Assembly (NCBI GenBank): GCA_963457665.1
Contig: OY735215.1
Coordinates: forward strand, 30,061,041-30,125,040
Length of the DNA stretch: 64,000 bases
Direction of reading: 5' to 3'
DNA from: Thysanoteuthis rhombus
Lineage: Eukaryota > Mollusca > Cephalopoda > Oegopsida > Thysanoteuthidae
Positions within the stretch are counted from its first letter, which is position 1. The number at the start of each line of letters is the position of its first letter. Position numbers and translations under genes: made by a program. Shown one piece after another: positions 11,761 through 25,320 of the stretch. The notes beneath the pieces are model-generated. The model saw nothing but the letters and a program-made list of their open reading frames with translations, was not told where the DNA came from and did not search any database.

Positions 11761-14560
11761 AAAAATCCACTCTCATGTTAACATAAGGATATATTTTAGA
11801 AAGGAGTTTATATCAGAATGATAATCAAAATTGGGCGGGAAATAAGTATCAAATGTTATAAACGCTATAGAAGTTCAATGTCTCCAGATGAAAATTGACA
11901 GAATCAGTCACGGCTGATATTTTAATGGCTGCTACAAATTAGAATTCATGTGCTCTAATATACCAACCAAATTTTCTCAACTTAGATTTTGCTCTGAAAT
12001 TGAATGGTATGGTAACAATTGGATCCTTTTAAAGATGGTATATCTGTATAATTTAGGCTGTAGGAAAATAATTGGGTTTTAAAGTTTTTTTAAATTATAA
12101 TTTGATTTTTTTTTTTTTAAAATTTATTGTACATTTACTTTTCATGATACCAAAAAGCATAATTGAAATGATTAAAGGTTTCTTGACATCTGAACACTGT
12201 CTCAAGTCAAAGACATTCATGAAAGTTTCTTTTATGTCTATGTATATTCCTAGTTTTGACTCTGGAGGAGGAAGAAAGGTGAACATATCTTAAGAACATC
12301 CTATGGTCTTTGAATCGGCAAATGGAACATAAAATTGACTCGATGCCATGTAAAGCTTATATTTGAAAGAAAAAAAAAAAAAAAAAGAATGAGTGAGAAG
12401 ACCATTTTCTCACTAAGTCAATGAACAAAATAAAAAATTGATAAAGAAGGCTACCTTATCATTTTTTCATAATATATGTTCTAGAAAATCGATGTCACTC
12501 TCTGATATTCTTCAAACAGAACAATCTTTTGGATACTGCATGCCATAAAGGTCAGGAATTGATAACAAAAAAAGCCAAAAGTATGGAAGAAGACTTAAAA
12601 CTACAAAAGAGAACCTGGAATGTGATTCGAATGTATGATTTTATTATCAAGCTATGCATAAATATTCTTTAATCGTTAAGCGTCTTACAGGATTAAAATA
12701 AATATCAAATAATTTGCTTTTTAAAATAGAATATTAAAAATACAGGACATTCATCAATAGCTGTCAAAAAAATTGTCAACCTGTATTATACTACATAGAA
12801 AAAATCCCCCTCATTCATGATAGTCTCTGGTTATGACACCACCTTGTCAGAAGCCATACAGCAGATGTGGGTTTGGCTCCATTATGCTTGTTGGTTGTTC
12901 ATATTCTTTTTACGAACATATTTTTCTTTTATATACCCTATTGTATTTCTAACCATCTTATAGATTTGAGAAGCCATGTTGTATTCCCTCTTTCTCCCCC
13001 AGTATAGAAAATGAAAAGTAATGAATCCTATGCTTACATATGCACTGAGAACGAACAACTAAATTCTAGCAGTATACGTCTAATTTGACACAAATAACTA
13101 TGAAATATAGATTGTATCTTACTAGTTCTTCTACATTTTGCCATATTCTTGAAGAAGAATTGTAAGAGGTACTATTTTATGAATTATCTGTATTCATCTT
13201 GTTTTGTCCAGTGATATCTCTAGCCATCCTTGGATGTACATTGTATCCAATAAACTTCAAAAGCTTCTTGAAGATTACCAGATGCAACATACACTTAAGG
13301 AAAACTGAATAATACATTGGCCAAAATGCTGTGATCAAATTATCAAAGCAGAAGTGATTCATTTAAATATTTTACGGACTGCAAATTCCCAGAATGACGT
13401 GCGTATGTGTGCACACGTATCGATCATACAAAGTTGCTTATTGAACTAAAGTCATCACATAAATTGTGAATGCTGACTATTCATCAAGAGGAGTATATTG
13501 GGTACGTTACAACCTGATTATACCAGCTATTTTCCAAACTTTTTTCTCCCCCCCCCCAGTTTCCTAATCTTCAGCATATTGAAATAAAGTAAGCAAACAA
13601 CGTCTCTTTGGAAAGACCATTATATTTGACAATAACTGTTCCTCATTCCACCATTCAAAATCTGCTGGTTGCCCAATTCATTTTTATTCATGAACACCTC
13701 TATTGAATTTGGTATCTAGGTACCTTACATAATTTTAAAAAATATAGAGATTCACCAGTAGGATGTTTAATTAAGCATATATAAATAAATATATATATAT
13801 GTGAATATATATATACACGCACATACACACATATTTTCAAGGGATAATGTCAAATTTAGCATTTTCCTAGAACATTTTCTCATGAAAAAACTTTTTAAAA
13901 AATAATGAGGTTGTGGTTTTTTAGCTTGTAGAAATGTAATATAGACAACAAAGAAGATATGATATCCCTCTTCCACCATTACCTGACTAAATATAAGGGT
14001 ATCAAACAACTGTTTGTTCATCATTAAATATACACAAATAATTACATAATTTAGTTATATCAATCTCTCTCAGATGCACTATTCTGAGACACACAACAAC
14101 AGAATATCAGCATCAATGACCATGTGAGTGCTATCCCTAGTCAGAGTTCTAAACATGCTTATATGTCTGAAAGAGTTATGTTTAAGTTGCATCTACCTAG
14201 TTCACTCTACCAGACAGATCAAGCTTAAAAGGGATAATTCTTTATTTATAAATAAACTCATCAAGTGTGCAACACCACATACTATAGCCCAGTTGCTATT
14301 TAAGATATAGATAAATTATATTTACCTAAAGTAGAAAACCTGAACAATTCAAAGCATAAATAAAATGTTTTTCTTTTGATAGGATAGAATAATAAATACA
14401 CAAACAAACACAACTCACACTGATACAAAAATTATCTCGAATCCATCTTTTTATTAGAAGTGCAGATTCTTTCTAATTAATGCAGATAATTTAATTTCAT
14501 GAGCTGAATGAAAAAAAAATTATAATACTATTATTGGATCACTGTAGTCCCACAAATGAT
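11761..14560. other. gene-free stretch
   Basis: No supportable exon. It holds T-runs and A-runs at 12.1 and 12.37 kb, a C-run at 13.55 kb and short TA/CA tracts near 13.8 kb. A possible tRNA-like sequence at 12,826-12,890 was too weak to call. Confidence 0.5.
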
Positions 14561-14570
14561 CAACTCAATC

Positions 14571-14765
14571 AACCAGCTAAGTGGGCTACAGATTCTTCTC
14601 TCTTTGTGAGCATGTGTGTGTCTGGGATCACCTGGTCATATTTGGGGGGGCTATTACCTTGAGGATTTGCAGGAGTTCACCACTAGGCACCGGGGTCTGG
14701 GTTTTTTTTTTCTCAATACATTGCATTTTGGGGTCTCTATGGTAATTTATGACCAAACAACAATG
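14571..14765 (+). repeat. dispersed repeat, shared with 23.88 kb
   Basis: Shared blocks in the same order as 23,883-24,070: CTACAGATTCTTCTCTCTTT, a TGTGTCT block, a G-run, CTA(T/C)NACCTTG, CACCACT, a T-rich run, and AACAATGTC/AACATTGCC near the end. No coding capacity or terminal repeats were recognised. The family is unidentified. Confidence 0.55.
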
Positions 14766-14860
14766 TCAAAAGTTAAGACATAATTATTTAGATAATTCAT
14801 TTTGATAATCGCTCAAGTATATGCATAGGTACCGATATCATATACATTTTTTTTTTATAA

Positions 14861-15090
14861 TGGATTGTCCAAAAAGTTAGGTCCTTTTAATTTTTCAGCT
14901 GACTCAAAGAGTATTTAGTTATAATCTCATTCAAAATAATTACTTTCAATTGTATTGTGTCAGCTGTCATTGGTCAGCATATTCGTTTTTAATTTCTTGA
15001 AAATTGGTATATTTTTGTTCATTGATTCAACATTTTTGGTATGCTATGCTTTTTTGGTAAGTAAAAATGCAACTCTAAGGCAAAAAAATC
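14861..15090 (+). mobile_element. possible mariner-like 5' end
   Basis: TGGATTGTCCAAAAAGTTAG at 14,861 resembles the terminal sequence of mariner elements (GTCCAAAAAGTT). AACATTTTTGGTATGC further in is in the style of a mariner leader. A frame after it has no recognisable helix-turn-helix or catalytic motif, and no matching right terminus was found. This is a tentative call. Confidence 0.35.
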
Positions 15091-15639
15091 ATTTGTGCTA
15101 TCTATAGAGAAGGTCTATGACTGCTTAAACATGTCAAGTGTTGAAATTTCTAGTGAGCAAAGTTCCATGGTCAAGCAGAGAGTTAAGGTTGACAGTGATT
15201 AAATCAAGCAAGACATTACTTGAGGATAATCAACAGATCAGTAATAAAGAAAAATTCTCTGCTTGCCAGATGATTATCATTTCTGATCAGTGCTGCTGGG
15301 CTAATGACTGTAGAATAATGGTCCAAGAGTTCTGATAAAAAGCAACTGAAATCAAGATGAAAGAAATACTGTGACCCGACTTCTCTGTACAGGTCTACTT
15401 GTCACTGACTTAATTCAGCAGCACATTTCAGCACAAGAGAGACTGACAAAAACAAACTATAGAATAAAAACAATTTATTGAGATACAAAAATTAAAATCA
15501 TTGTTTCAGTTGCTGTCATCAACTTAGAAAAAAAACAAGAGTTGGAATTATAAATAATTGAATTGTCTATAACTTTGAGAAGACAAATTAAGGTCAACCT
15601 TATCCTCTGAAGATGTACCCCTATGCCAAATTGTGGTGC

Positions 15640-15869
15640 ACATGGTGGAACTGACAGATAGACATTGTATATGATATAATATATTAGATAAACACACTAT
15701 TGATGATCCAACAAGAAAAAATTTACACATAGTACTATAATAACCAAGCATTAGTAAAATATGTAAAACATTTTAAAAAAACACTGAAAAAAAAACATTA
15801 TATAGATTACGAGAACAGATATTGGAAAATAAGTGACTGAAGTGACACAGAAAAAGTTCTTCTAAACTA

Positions 15870-15871
<2 letters not shown>
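15640..15871 (+). repeat. (TA)n-linked dispersed repeat, copy 3
   Basis: Contains AAAAAACACTGAAAAAAAAA, then CAGATATTGGAAAATAAGTG and GAAGTGACACAGAAAAAGT, and ends at the following (TA)n/(CA)n tract. Order and spacing agree with the copies at 7.1, 11.4 and 63.9 kb. Confidence 0.6.
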
Positions 15872-15918
<47 letters not shown>

Positions 15919-15920
15919 AG
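15872..15920. repeat. (TA)n(CA)n compound microsatellite
   Basis: About 37 bp of TA followed by CACACACACA. Confidence 0.95.
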
Positions 15921-16009
15921 CTGGAATACCAGGTGTTGCTCAGTAACACAAAAACTAATATAATGTGAGAGCACAAAAAAAAAAAAGAATTCAAATATAA
16001 CACAGGCTC

Positions 16010-16115
16010 CTTTAGACTTTTATGACATTTAGAGCTCACAGAGGAAGCACCACATATTGTATGTTCATCCTGGGGTCAAGTTACCCTTGAACACAAATTT
16101 GTAGCCGATAGAAAA
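16010..16115 (+). repeat. solitary monomer of the 38.9-kb array family
   Basis: ATGTTCATCCTGGGGTCAAG, TTACCCTTGAACACAAATTT and GTAGCCGATAG match the monomer consensus of the tandem array at 38.9-39.5 kb, which carries GGGTCAAGTTACCCT and ACAAATTTGCAG at the same spacing. A single diverged unit. Confidence 0.6.
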
Positions 16116-16945
16116 CAATAGTTCAGGAGTCTATAGAACAAAAATCTTTATAATATTAGATAAGATTTGGTTGTCTGTCTGCATACCTCAGCTAATATGT
16201 TAGACTTAGCCCTTTGATCTCTTCCTACATCTAATTATACACAACAATATACATACAGTGAAAGCAGTATCATGTATACCGAGAAGTTTTGCAAAAACCA
16301 AAAATGGCGGAAAGCTAATTTGCATTAATGCATTTTTTTATCAGCTATGATTAAATTTTAAAACAAATGTTTCTATCATCTCTATAAATATGTTATTTAT
16401 TTTATACAATGTATTGTTTTATAAAAGTGAATCTAAAACAACTGTCTGAGAATGTTTTTTTATCAAGGAAAAATATTGAGATTTGATAGCTAAAATTAAG
16501 GGAGATAATCAAAGTAGATTCGATAGAAGTAGTAAAAAGACTGTTTTGACTTGACCTAGCCATTTTTTTCCAGAAGTTTTTAATTTCTGAGAAAAATTTA
16601 CTTTTAATAAGCAAGTGATTTAGCTCTGAGGTGGCATAAATTCAAAAGTTGATATTTCTCAAAAGAATATATTTTTTGGCAATCTAAAGATTATATTTTT
16701 TCAATTATAGTTTTTCACCAGAAAACCCAATACCAAAATATCTAAGCCACATTGAATGGCCATCAGAACAAGAATCTGTTCTTCTTCAAGTTTTGCTGAT
16801 GATTTACATTTTTGGATTAGACATTATCATCCACTGTCAGGACCCTGAAATATTCTGAATTCCAACACCATTTAATGCTCATGAAATTTAGACTATGTAT
16901 TTAAGTGAAAAAATCTTTAAATCACCCTGGCAATACTAGGTGCTA

Positions 16946-16946
<1 letters not shown>

Positions 16947-17030
<84 letters not shown>

Positions 17031-17050
17031 CATGTGTGTGTGTGTGTGCT
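16947..17050. repeat. (TA)n(TG)n compound microsatellite
   Basis: About 84 bp of TA with one interruption, followed by CATG and a short TG run. Confidence 0.95.
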
Positions 17051-17194
17051 AATGTATGAACTTCATTCACTGGTAAATGTGTATTGAAAAAAGGATTTAT
17101 AATTCATGGATTAGAATGGAAAAGTGAAAGGGTCAAATGTACAGAAACTTTTGCAGTCATTTGGCCAATTGACCAGACTATAGAAGCAGCTATA

Positions 17195-17227
17195 ATATAT
17201 ATATATATATATTATATATATATATAT
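17195..17227. repeat. short (TA)n tract
   Basis: Alternating AT with one interruption. Confidence 0.9.
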
Positions 17228-17834
17228 TCAGGAACCTTCCTTGTGAGGGTGAATGGGGTAAGTCTGTTGAAATAATCTCCCTCAACTCATAGCAAAATGA
17301 ATGAATAAAAAAACAAGGGGGAAAAAAAACTTGGGGGGGGAAAAAAAAAAAAAAAAAAATCAATAAAACTTGTTTGGCCTGCTAGGTTGGGCTATGGAGA
17401 AATAGATTCTCCCCTGGAAGGAAGGACCAGACTCCCTTCCATCATCTGAATGGACTTATTTAGATAAATCACTTTGCCATAGAGGCAATTCTCCAGAAGC
17501 CAGCAACAGCACAGTGCCCAAGGCAGGCTAACAAGAGTGCAATTGTAGTTCTGCACAGAAGTGTAGATAGCATGGTTCTTTCCTTTTCTTTTAAAAAAGC
17601 CATCAGCAGTAGAGCTAATGTACTATTCGATAATGCTGTAAGTCAGCATTCAAAAAGGTAAAGACTAACCTAAAATGGGTTTTTTCAAACTGCTAACCAA
17701 TGTACATTTTCTTTCACTTTTACATAGATATTTTTAAGCAAGATATGAGACTCTGGATTTTACTAGAAAAAACAAAACTAGAAACCATTTAGAGAGTGCA
17801 TATCTTGATCACTAAAAACTGAACAGATCTTGTT

Positions 17835-17915
17835 GGTAGGATTTAACTCATGCTCTTTTTGCCTCAAAAGAATGTGGTTATCAGTACCAGCTGCTCTTAC
17901 CAGATGAGCTACAAG
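17835..17915 (-). repeat. tRNA-like SINE head
   Basis: On the minus strand TAGCTCATCTGGTAAGAGC resembles an RNA polymerase III A box and GCATGAGTTAAATCCTACC a B box, about 40 bp apart, as in the tRNA-derived head of a SINE. Mismatches in the stems argue against a functional tRNA gene. Confidence 0.5.
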
Positions 17916-18119
17916 AACTCTATGGCTGACAGATGATCTAATCTTTAAACCTATCCCCCCCTACTATTCTCCTGATCTCTTGATGCCAAGTTTGTCATTG
18001 TTTTTACATTAGTAGTACTAGCAGCTGCAATATTATCTTGATCAAGTCTTTTCATCAAATGAAGCATTGTCAACCACAGAGCAACCGTTGCCATCAAAAA
18101 TAGAGAAGGATCCTATTCT

Positions 18120-18600
18120 TTTTTTATACATACTTGTTTGTTCCAGTGTTCATGACCATATATAGTCTGCGGACTTGAAAATTGGCATCAGTACTCCACT
18201 AAACATCATCTAAAAATGACTTTTCTGATTCCTGGATTAAAATCTTTTTGAGCCTCATTCAGATGGGTTTATTTGTTTGTATGTTGGGGCACTCCTGGTC
18301 ATACTATTTTTTTTTCTACAGACTTGTAATTGGGTATCATTTTTCACTAGACTCCTTTTAAAAATGTTTTTTTGATTTTTGGAAACTCCCCCCCCCCTTA
18401 AAACCTTTCTTGGGCCTTATTCTGAAGGGTTAATCAATTTGTTTGTTTCATCACTCCTAACCACACTGTTTTGTCTCCAGAATGTACAGGTTTCTAAATG
18501 TTTTTTTTAACACTAATTCAGATGTTGTCCCGTGGAAAACACTACTGATGTCATAAATAGAATTTATTCTGACCATATTCATATTTTTTGATGGAATATT
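18120..18600 (+). repeat. 150-bp tandem array, about three units
   Basis: Unit landmarks recur: GTTCATGACCATA at about 18,148, CACTCCTGGTCATACTAT at about 18,287 and CACTCCTAACCACACTGTT at about 18,451, giving spacings near 140-165 bp. Each is followed by a GACTTG/AATTGG block and a TTTTTTGATT block. An inverted, shorter copy is at 42,470-42,740. Confidence 0.7.
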
Positions 18601-18659
18601 TTTTTTCAAATTTTGATAGTTCAGTTGTTCAATTATTGACTGTGATAAAGCAATCAATC

Positions 18660-21280
18660 ATTTGATTTGTTGTTGCAGAGCATTGTCAACCATTATTATA
18701 ATAATACTTGAAAGGGCCCCAGAACCAATTTGGGGCAAAGAGGCAGCTTTTCAGAAAGAGCATTTCATAACATATTTCATAACTTTATAGCTAAAATATT
18801 TTATATACTCATTTAAGGTTCACATAAAAAAAAAAAATAACTAAAACTCCAGAACAAATTATCAGTGAAAATAAAACGTTTACTTTTATTAAGATTACTA
18901 TTTATTTTTTTAAAATTTGATAGACTATTGGCTATCAGATTTTTCATCAGATAATTTGGAGAGGGGGAAAAAAAAAAAAGAAATCAGCTATGCCTAGCAA
19001 AAAAAAATGGACAATTTAGTAAAACTAGGTCGTCTACATGTGACTTTTTAATCGGGTTCATGCAAGAACATTTTGTTGTTTTCTATGACTCATCCAATCA
19101 GTGTTTTTCAGTTGAAGATGAACAGGCAAAATTGATGTCATCTTGTTTGCTTCATTAAGTTAGTGGAAATGAATTTGACAAGACACATGTTTGTCACTCT
19201 ACAGATTCAAGTGATACAGTTGTTTAATTATCAGATTTTTCAACCTTATAAAAAAAAAACATAGAAAACTTGTTGCTACAAATAACAAATCCTACTTGGC
19301 AACACTGAGACAATCACTTCTCATCCACAAAGCAAAACTCTTATTTCTATTTGAAGGTAAAAACTTGCTCACGCTGGAGAACTTGAAGATGCTTGAGCAT
19401 AATGAGCAAGACATTTGTCACTTGAGTAATTCAGAGAAGATTTTATTTTATAGTGAAAATGTTTTTGCAGTAATGAGAACATTTTAATTCAGTTGGTGAT
19501 CGGAAATAAATACTTGATTCAGTATATCTAACTCTTTCCCTCTTCCATAGAGGGTACACAACTGCCCCTGTTAACCCCGTGCCAAGAAGGCTGGGGGTGG
19601 GGTGATTCCAGTGCACCTGAGTAGGTGTGATGAAAAACAACTAAAATCAAGATTGATGAAAGTAACAATTAAATGCAAATAATGAATGTGTGAGCTGATT
19701 ATATGGTTACTTGAGTTCAAGTTGTAACTCAAGCCTCAAAACTTTGGCTGTAGATTGTAAAAATCTGAAAATTGCTCAATTGACTTTCAGAGTACAACCA
19801 TGACTACTCTTGGCAAAGTGTGTATATTTTTGTTTGAAACACCTCTTGTGTTCATTTCTCCTGATTTTTCTCTCTCTCGCTTAAAAAGATGTGAATTATA
19901 GCTGTATGAAGCGGATTCTCTTCACTAAAACTTCAGTGCCAATCAATATCAATGAAATAAGTTTTATACATAAGAGATATTTTCATTAATTTCTTTTCCT
20001 TTTGAAGTCTACTTCTAAGCTCAGGTATTATTCCAAGCAAAGAAAAATTATTTTTTATAAATCAATGAAAATTCCAAAACATCATCACAACTTGTTATAT
20101 ATATTCATTGCAAGTCGATATTATGAAATATTAGTATGGAGGTATGGTATATATGACAAAAACATTATTATTAGTAGTAGTATTTATGTGACATATCTCT
20201 TCAGGATGTGGATGGTCATGGCTCTCTACAGCTTCCTTTCTCTCATCACTTTCAGCAACTCCCACTTCTCTACTCCTTATGGTATTTTTCTGTCATCCAT
20301 CTGCTGAAACCCTTCAAGTAGGTTACTTGCTGTCTACCTTTGCTCCATTTGCCTTCTATTCAAACTGCGAGTGTTAAATTCTCCAAACCTTTCTTCCTCA
20401 CTATGCGTCCAAATTTTTTTCAATTGTCAAAGAAATATATAACATACTTTTTTTTTTTAAATTCAAAAAACTGCTGCGATTTAATAGGGAAGTTCTGCTG
20501 TGCATGCACTGTTCACGTGACTTGGCACCTATTCAGAGCTCCATGTCCCAGGGATGATAGAAAATGTGTTTGGAACAAGAAGAGACCTTCAGGATGCTTT
20601 CAGGACGTGAGAAGAACTACTGCTTTTAGCAAATTAAAAACTGAATAAAGGCGAAGGGATATAAAGATTTAAAATGTAAACAGTCAGATACATACACATA
20701 GTACATGCATGTAAGTGAGTTTTTTTTTTTTTTTTTTTTTACTCCCCTCAACCACTGTAAATGTATGTAAACGGACATTCTTTCACTTCCCTCTACCTCT
20801 GCATATATTTTTCAGTCTCAGAAATGACCCTGTGGAAGCAATGATTGAGGGTTGGCTACAGAGTACAGATTACCAATTTATTGCCAAACTTGGGGCCCTT
20901 TTGACAAGTATTTGGCCATAAACTTTTTGGTTTGGCCAGATTTATTTTCTCTTTGAATTGAATTTTTTAAATGAAACAAACTGAAATGAAACAAAATCAT
21001 ACCTAAAACTGCACGTCTACTTTATTATTAGCAGTAGTAATATGTTTTGTACATGCTTGAGGGTTGATGAGGGATCAAGGGTTGTGTGAAGGGGGGGTCA
21101 ATGGTCTGAAAAGTTTTGAAGGCCCTTGCTTTAGAACTTTGAAATATAGCATGGACTGAGGTAAAAGTCAATTTTGTTGCAGAAATACTTTAAATAGATC
21201 CTCATTTTTGGAGTGCAGTATTGCAATGTTTTATAAACAATTTAGACAGTTGACCATTTCTCCAACTATCTTGCTTTTAA
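18660..21280. other. gene-free stretch
   Basis: No exon could be supported. The frame at 20,002-20,307 is low complexity and AT-driven. At 21,060-21,135 a GGGGGGTCAATGG...GAAGGCCCTTGCTTTAGAAC stretch recalls a hAT right end, but no left partner was found. Confidence 0.45.
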
Positions 21281-21284
21281 CTTC

Positions 21285-21560
21285 TAAAAGTGAAAAATAA
21301 AAGCCCACCTTCGACTTTGACATCAAAATTGTAAGAAAGATTTCCCAAAATTTCAACCCCGAAAAGTGAAAAAAGTTCCTTAATCTTGAATCTCTTAGTG
21401 AAAAAAAAGTTTCCACTTGATTTTGACCTCAAAAAATTAAGAAAAGTTCCTTCTCAATTGTGACAAAAAAAGACAAAAAAAATTCCTTGATTCTAATACA
21501 TGGAAGTGCAAAAAAAAAAAAAAAAAGATAAAAAGTTCCCCTTTGATTTTGATCCCTACT
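21285..21560 (+). repeat. about 38-bp minisatellite (copy of the 43.5-kb family), degenerate
   Basis: Repeated AAAAAGTTCCTT...TTTTGACC units separated by A-rich spacers, for example GTTTCCACTTGATTTTGACC and AGTTCCCCTTTGATTTTGAT. The unit and its A-rich linker are the same as in the longer array at 43.5 kb. Confidence 0.7.
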
Positions 21561-23870
21561 GTAGACCACAGGAATATAGATAGATTGCAAAAGTAATCAA
21601 TAATGATAACAGATATACGAGTTCCATTTGCCTTTGCATGTTATTATTGTTAATATAGATACACTCTATAGATAATGAATTATAAATTGTATACTTTGAT
21701 AGCAGAAATTTAGATGTGAGAGTAATGATATTTTAGTTGTTAAAACTTCAGGAGTCCACCTAGTATTGAATAATTGTTCTGTTTCTTTTTCAAGAAATGA
21801 AACTTTCTGTACAGCACAAAAATGTTAAGAGACTCAACCAATCAAATAACAACATGCATAATTATTTTTTTTTTTTAGAACAATCCAAAACATTTTTGCT
21901 GCAATTTTCTTTTATATGATAACCCCTTTCTCCCGATGACATGAACTCTGTTCCCTGATAAAAGCTGTATTCAATATGAGTATGCACATTTTCAATCAAT
22001 ACCGTTAGTCATATTAATCATAAGGTTTCATAATAGAGAATAGACTTGTATTTCATTCAGTTAAGTAATCTTCAAAAAGAAAACAATTCAAGGTTGAGGA
22101 AGTGGACGAACAAGTCCAGTTAGGATTAGCAGGTACCTTATCAGGTTTGGCTTGAAAAAGATATTAAAAAATAGATAAAAGATAAAGAATAAAGGATTAT
22201 AAGAGAACAAAACTCTTGACATTTTTTTTTTTAAGTATTTTTTTCATCTAACTTATCTTCAAATAAAAATGTCACTTTGGAATACATATTTGCAAATTAA
22301 ATAGTAGGTTAAAGAAAAAAGAAAATGCAGACATAATTGAAAAAAAAAAAGGAAAAAAAAAAATCGAAAAGGTGTTTGTAAGTGTAAACTGCTTACTATC
22401 TAGATACTTGTACAGAACACAAAGCAAGCTCTCACACGACTCCTTTCACTCGTAACCATATAAAAAAGAATTAATGACTAGATACACCTACATAAGAAGA
22501 CTTTTACCTAAAACTACACAAATTTTTTAGACAAATCTGAAAACAAAGACAAAAAACGTAAATTACACACCTACACAAAATACTGTTTACATATGATAAA
22601 CTCATGGCTCTATAGTGTCATTAAACGAATTTAAATATCAGAGAGGGGGGGATATCACATAAGATTTCAAGTACCTACATTTGATGGAAATCTAGATTTT
22701 TTGTAGAATTTTTGTTTCAAATGTGGAAATTTTAAAATCTGCATACTTTTATAAAATCACCCTCTAGAATCATTATCTCATATTCAACAGAGAACTTTTG
22801 TTAATCAAGGCATATTCGACAAAAACATCATTGGATTCCCCATAATTGGCTTTCCATTATGTTTACAGCAGTGAGGAGCCTAATGCATTCTTTAGGTTAT
22901 GATATTCTAGAGGTATCTTAATTCAACACCTCTGGCTACTATACAATCCCTGAAAGGAGATGAACACACACACAAACTTTCTCAAACACATATTAGATAT
23001 AGATAGACAGAAATCAAGTGATTTTTATCAAGAGTAAGCATAAATAAAGACTCCCGACTATCATTATTATCAATCTTTATGAAATTTTCAAACGCTTCGC
23101 TAAAAACATGCTCCGGAATCCCACAAGTAACCACAAAAAAATTTGGTGCTCATAGCTCTAGCCGTCCTTGAGTTATGAAATGAGAGATAGACAAAAAAGA
23201 CATTTGGTTAAATAATAGTAAGAAGATTGTATCACTAGGTGCTTGTGCTATGCAAATATTCACTGAAGCAAAGAGAAGAGAATGGATCGGAAGCAAGATC
23301 AGAGGAATATCCCCAAAGACCATATAAACAGATGAGTACAGGAAGAATTGTGTGTAAACCAAGCGAAACAGTTCATTAAACACATGGCAGAAAAATTACA
23401 GGCAAGAATATAATGGAGGTATGTTGCTTATACAGAAATTCTTCAAAACAAAGTATGTAAGTGTTTCTGAAAAACATGCTTTTAGTTAACCAATATCCTG
23501 ATGTTTATTCATCAGATTTTTAATTACAAAATTAGTCAATTACACTTTCTGATTAATGAAATATTGATTACTAACAAGTATGTTATCAAATTATTTTCAC
23601 CCTTTACATAGAAAATAAATATACCAGGTTGACAATTTTTTGAATTTCTCTAAATGTATTGATACAATAGAAGAACTATTTTCCTTTAAACAATAAAGGT
23701 AATAAAACAGTTTCTTTTATGTTTCTTTACATTCTTCCAAGTGTAAATTGCTTTTTGTTACTTATATTTTGATAAAAATAAAAAGGTATTTCAGTATTAA
23801 TGAGTATTCACTATAAGGCAGCTTTCAGTGTCACTTCCTATTTATAAAATCAAATCACTTTAGCCTCACA
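21561..23870. other. gene-free stretch
   Basis: No supportable exon or transposon end. A-runs at 22.34 kb and a G-run at 22.64 kb only. Confidence 0.5.
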
Positions 23871-23882
23871 GATGGCCCAACC

Positions 23883-24070
23883 AACCAAGAGAGCTACAGA
23901 TTCTTTTCTCTTTGAGTGTCTGTGTCTCCAGGCATTACAGTTCACATTGGGGGGGGGGGGCTACAACCTTGCATGAATACACCACTGGACACCATTTAAA
24001 ACCCTTTTTTTTCCCCTCCCAAAAAAAGTGCTTTTTCAGGTCACTAGGGTCGTTTGGGCCAACATTGCCC
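23883..24070 (+). repeat. dispersed repeat, shared with 14.57 kb
   Basis: CTACAGATTCTTTTCTCTTT followed by TGTGTCT, an 11-G run, CTACAACCTTG and CACCACTGGACACC, colinear with the 14.57-kb copy. Unidentified family. Confidence 0.55.
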
Positions 24071-24279
24071 AGATCTTGATCTAGTATTTCATAGAAAATT
24101 TTAGATGAGAGATCTATTTTCTCCATGAAGATTAGTTCTGGTACACGAGCAGGCTATGTTGATTCATTTATATGAGATATGGATATCTATAATTATTTGA
24201 AGATGAATAAAAAGGGGAAACTACTCCATAATTAGCATTTGATACACCTGGGGTTATCGCGTTTGAGAAATCGGATACA

Positions 24280-24633
24280 CAGTAAACCCATGCAATAACA
24301 AGGATCAATACAAACTGACTTCGGATTTACCAAACAAAGTTCCGTCATAAACTATATTCTTATTTATAGAATGAAGTTTGATAAATGCAGCGAACAAATG
24401 AACCTTGTTGAACTAAACTTTCTCCTTTCTTTAAATGCAAGAATCAATCACCGATCACACACACGCAACACCTGATACGTTGGTGTAAAGGATATTTGGT
24501 ACACATGTGCATGGTTATGGTGCATTCTCCTTGGATACTCGTCCAAATCAACACGTTTCTTTGTTCTGTGCTAACCACAAGGGGAAAGCATCAGGTATAA
24601 CGAAATTTCAGCTTGTTACAACAAGGTTTACTG
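24280..24633 (+). mobile_element. pogo/Tigger-like MITE with inverted ends
   Basis: The left end CAGTAAACCCATGCAATAAC and the right end, read inward on the minus strand as CAGTAAACCTTGTTGTAACA, form imperfect terminal inverted repeats. The right end is followed directly by TA, the target duplicated by Tc1/mariner elements; on the left the nearest TA is 2 bp away, so that side has drifted. Length 354 bp with no transposase, so a non-autonomous copy. The element at 8.24 kb has a similar left end. Confidence 0.7.
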
Positions 24634-25320
24634 TATAATATAGATTATTAGGGTAAACACGTATCCAAAGTAGCAAATTGGCCAGGAAATTGCATTATTC
24701 TCCAAGTTAGAGGATTTCAACAGTCTTGCACTAACAAAAATCTGGCTATGATACACTGCTTTTTTAGGTTACAATAACGAACATACAGAAATCGGATGAA
24801 TATAATTTAAATGTACCTATTACAAATTGTAAGGAAGTAAAACTGTTAATACTACCAGTTAAACAAATGAAAATTTACTTATTATTATTATTACATATTT
24901 AAGTTGTTTGATCAATATCGATTCTTTTGTGAGCAAAGCAACAAGCAACAAGTAACAGACCATATTTGCACACAGACACACATGCAAGACACGTGCTCTA
25001 TGATATTCAATTAAGGAAGTCAGGAAAAACGTGCTTTGAAACAAAGATGTAGGGTGGAATTCTATCTAATGAAAATATTCAAACTGAAAATGTCAGCAAT
25101 GAAGACAATTCTCATAACAATGAAGTATAGATATACAGGGATTTTTCTTCAATTAACATCTTCAAACAAATAGTCTTCACATATCTGAGGCTTATAAAAA
25201 ATATTCTAAATCCTTCGTTGATGTTTTCATTAAAATTATAGACTTTAAATTAACTGTAAATTAAATTTACATTAAATGTATAATTGAGTGCATATGTGTA
25301 TACACAAACACAAACATATA

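Noticed and set aside
20002..20648. Two adjacent plus-strand frames of about 100 codons
   Set aside because: The first is AT-driven and low complexity; the second has several cysteines but no recognisable spacing, domain or splice context.
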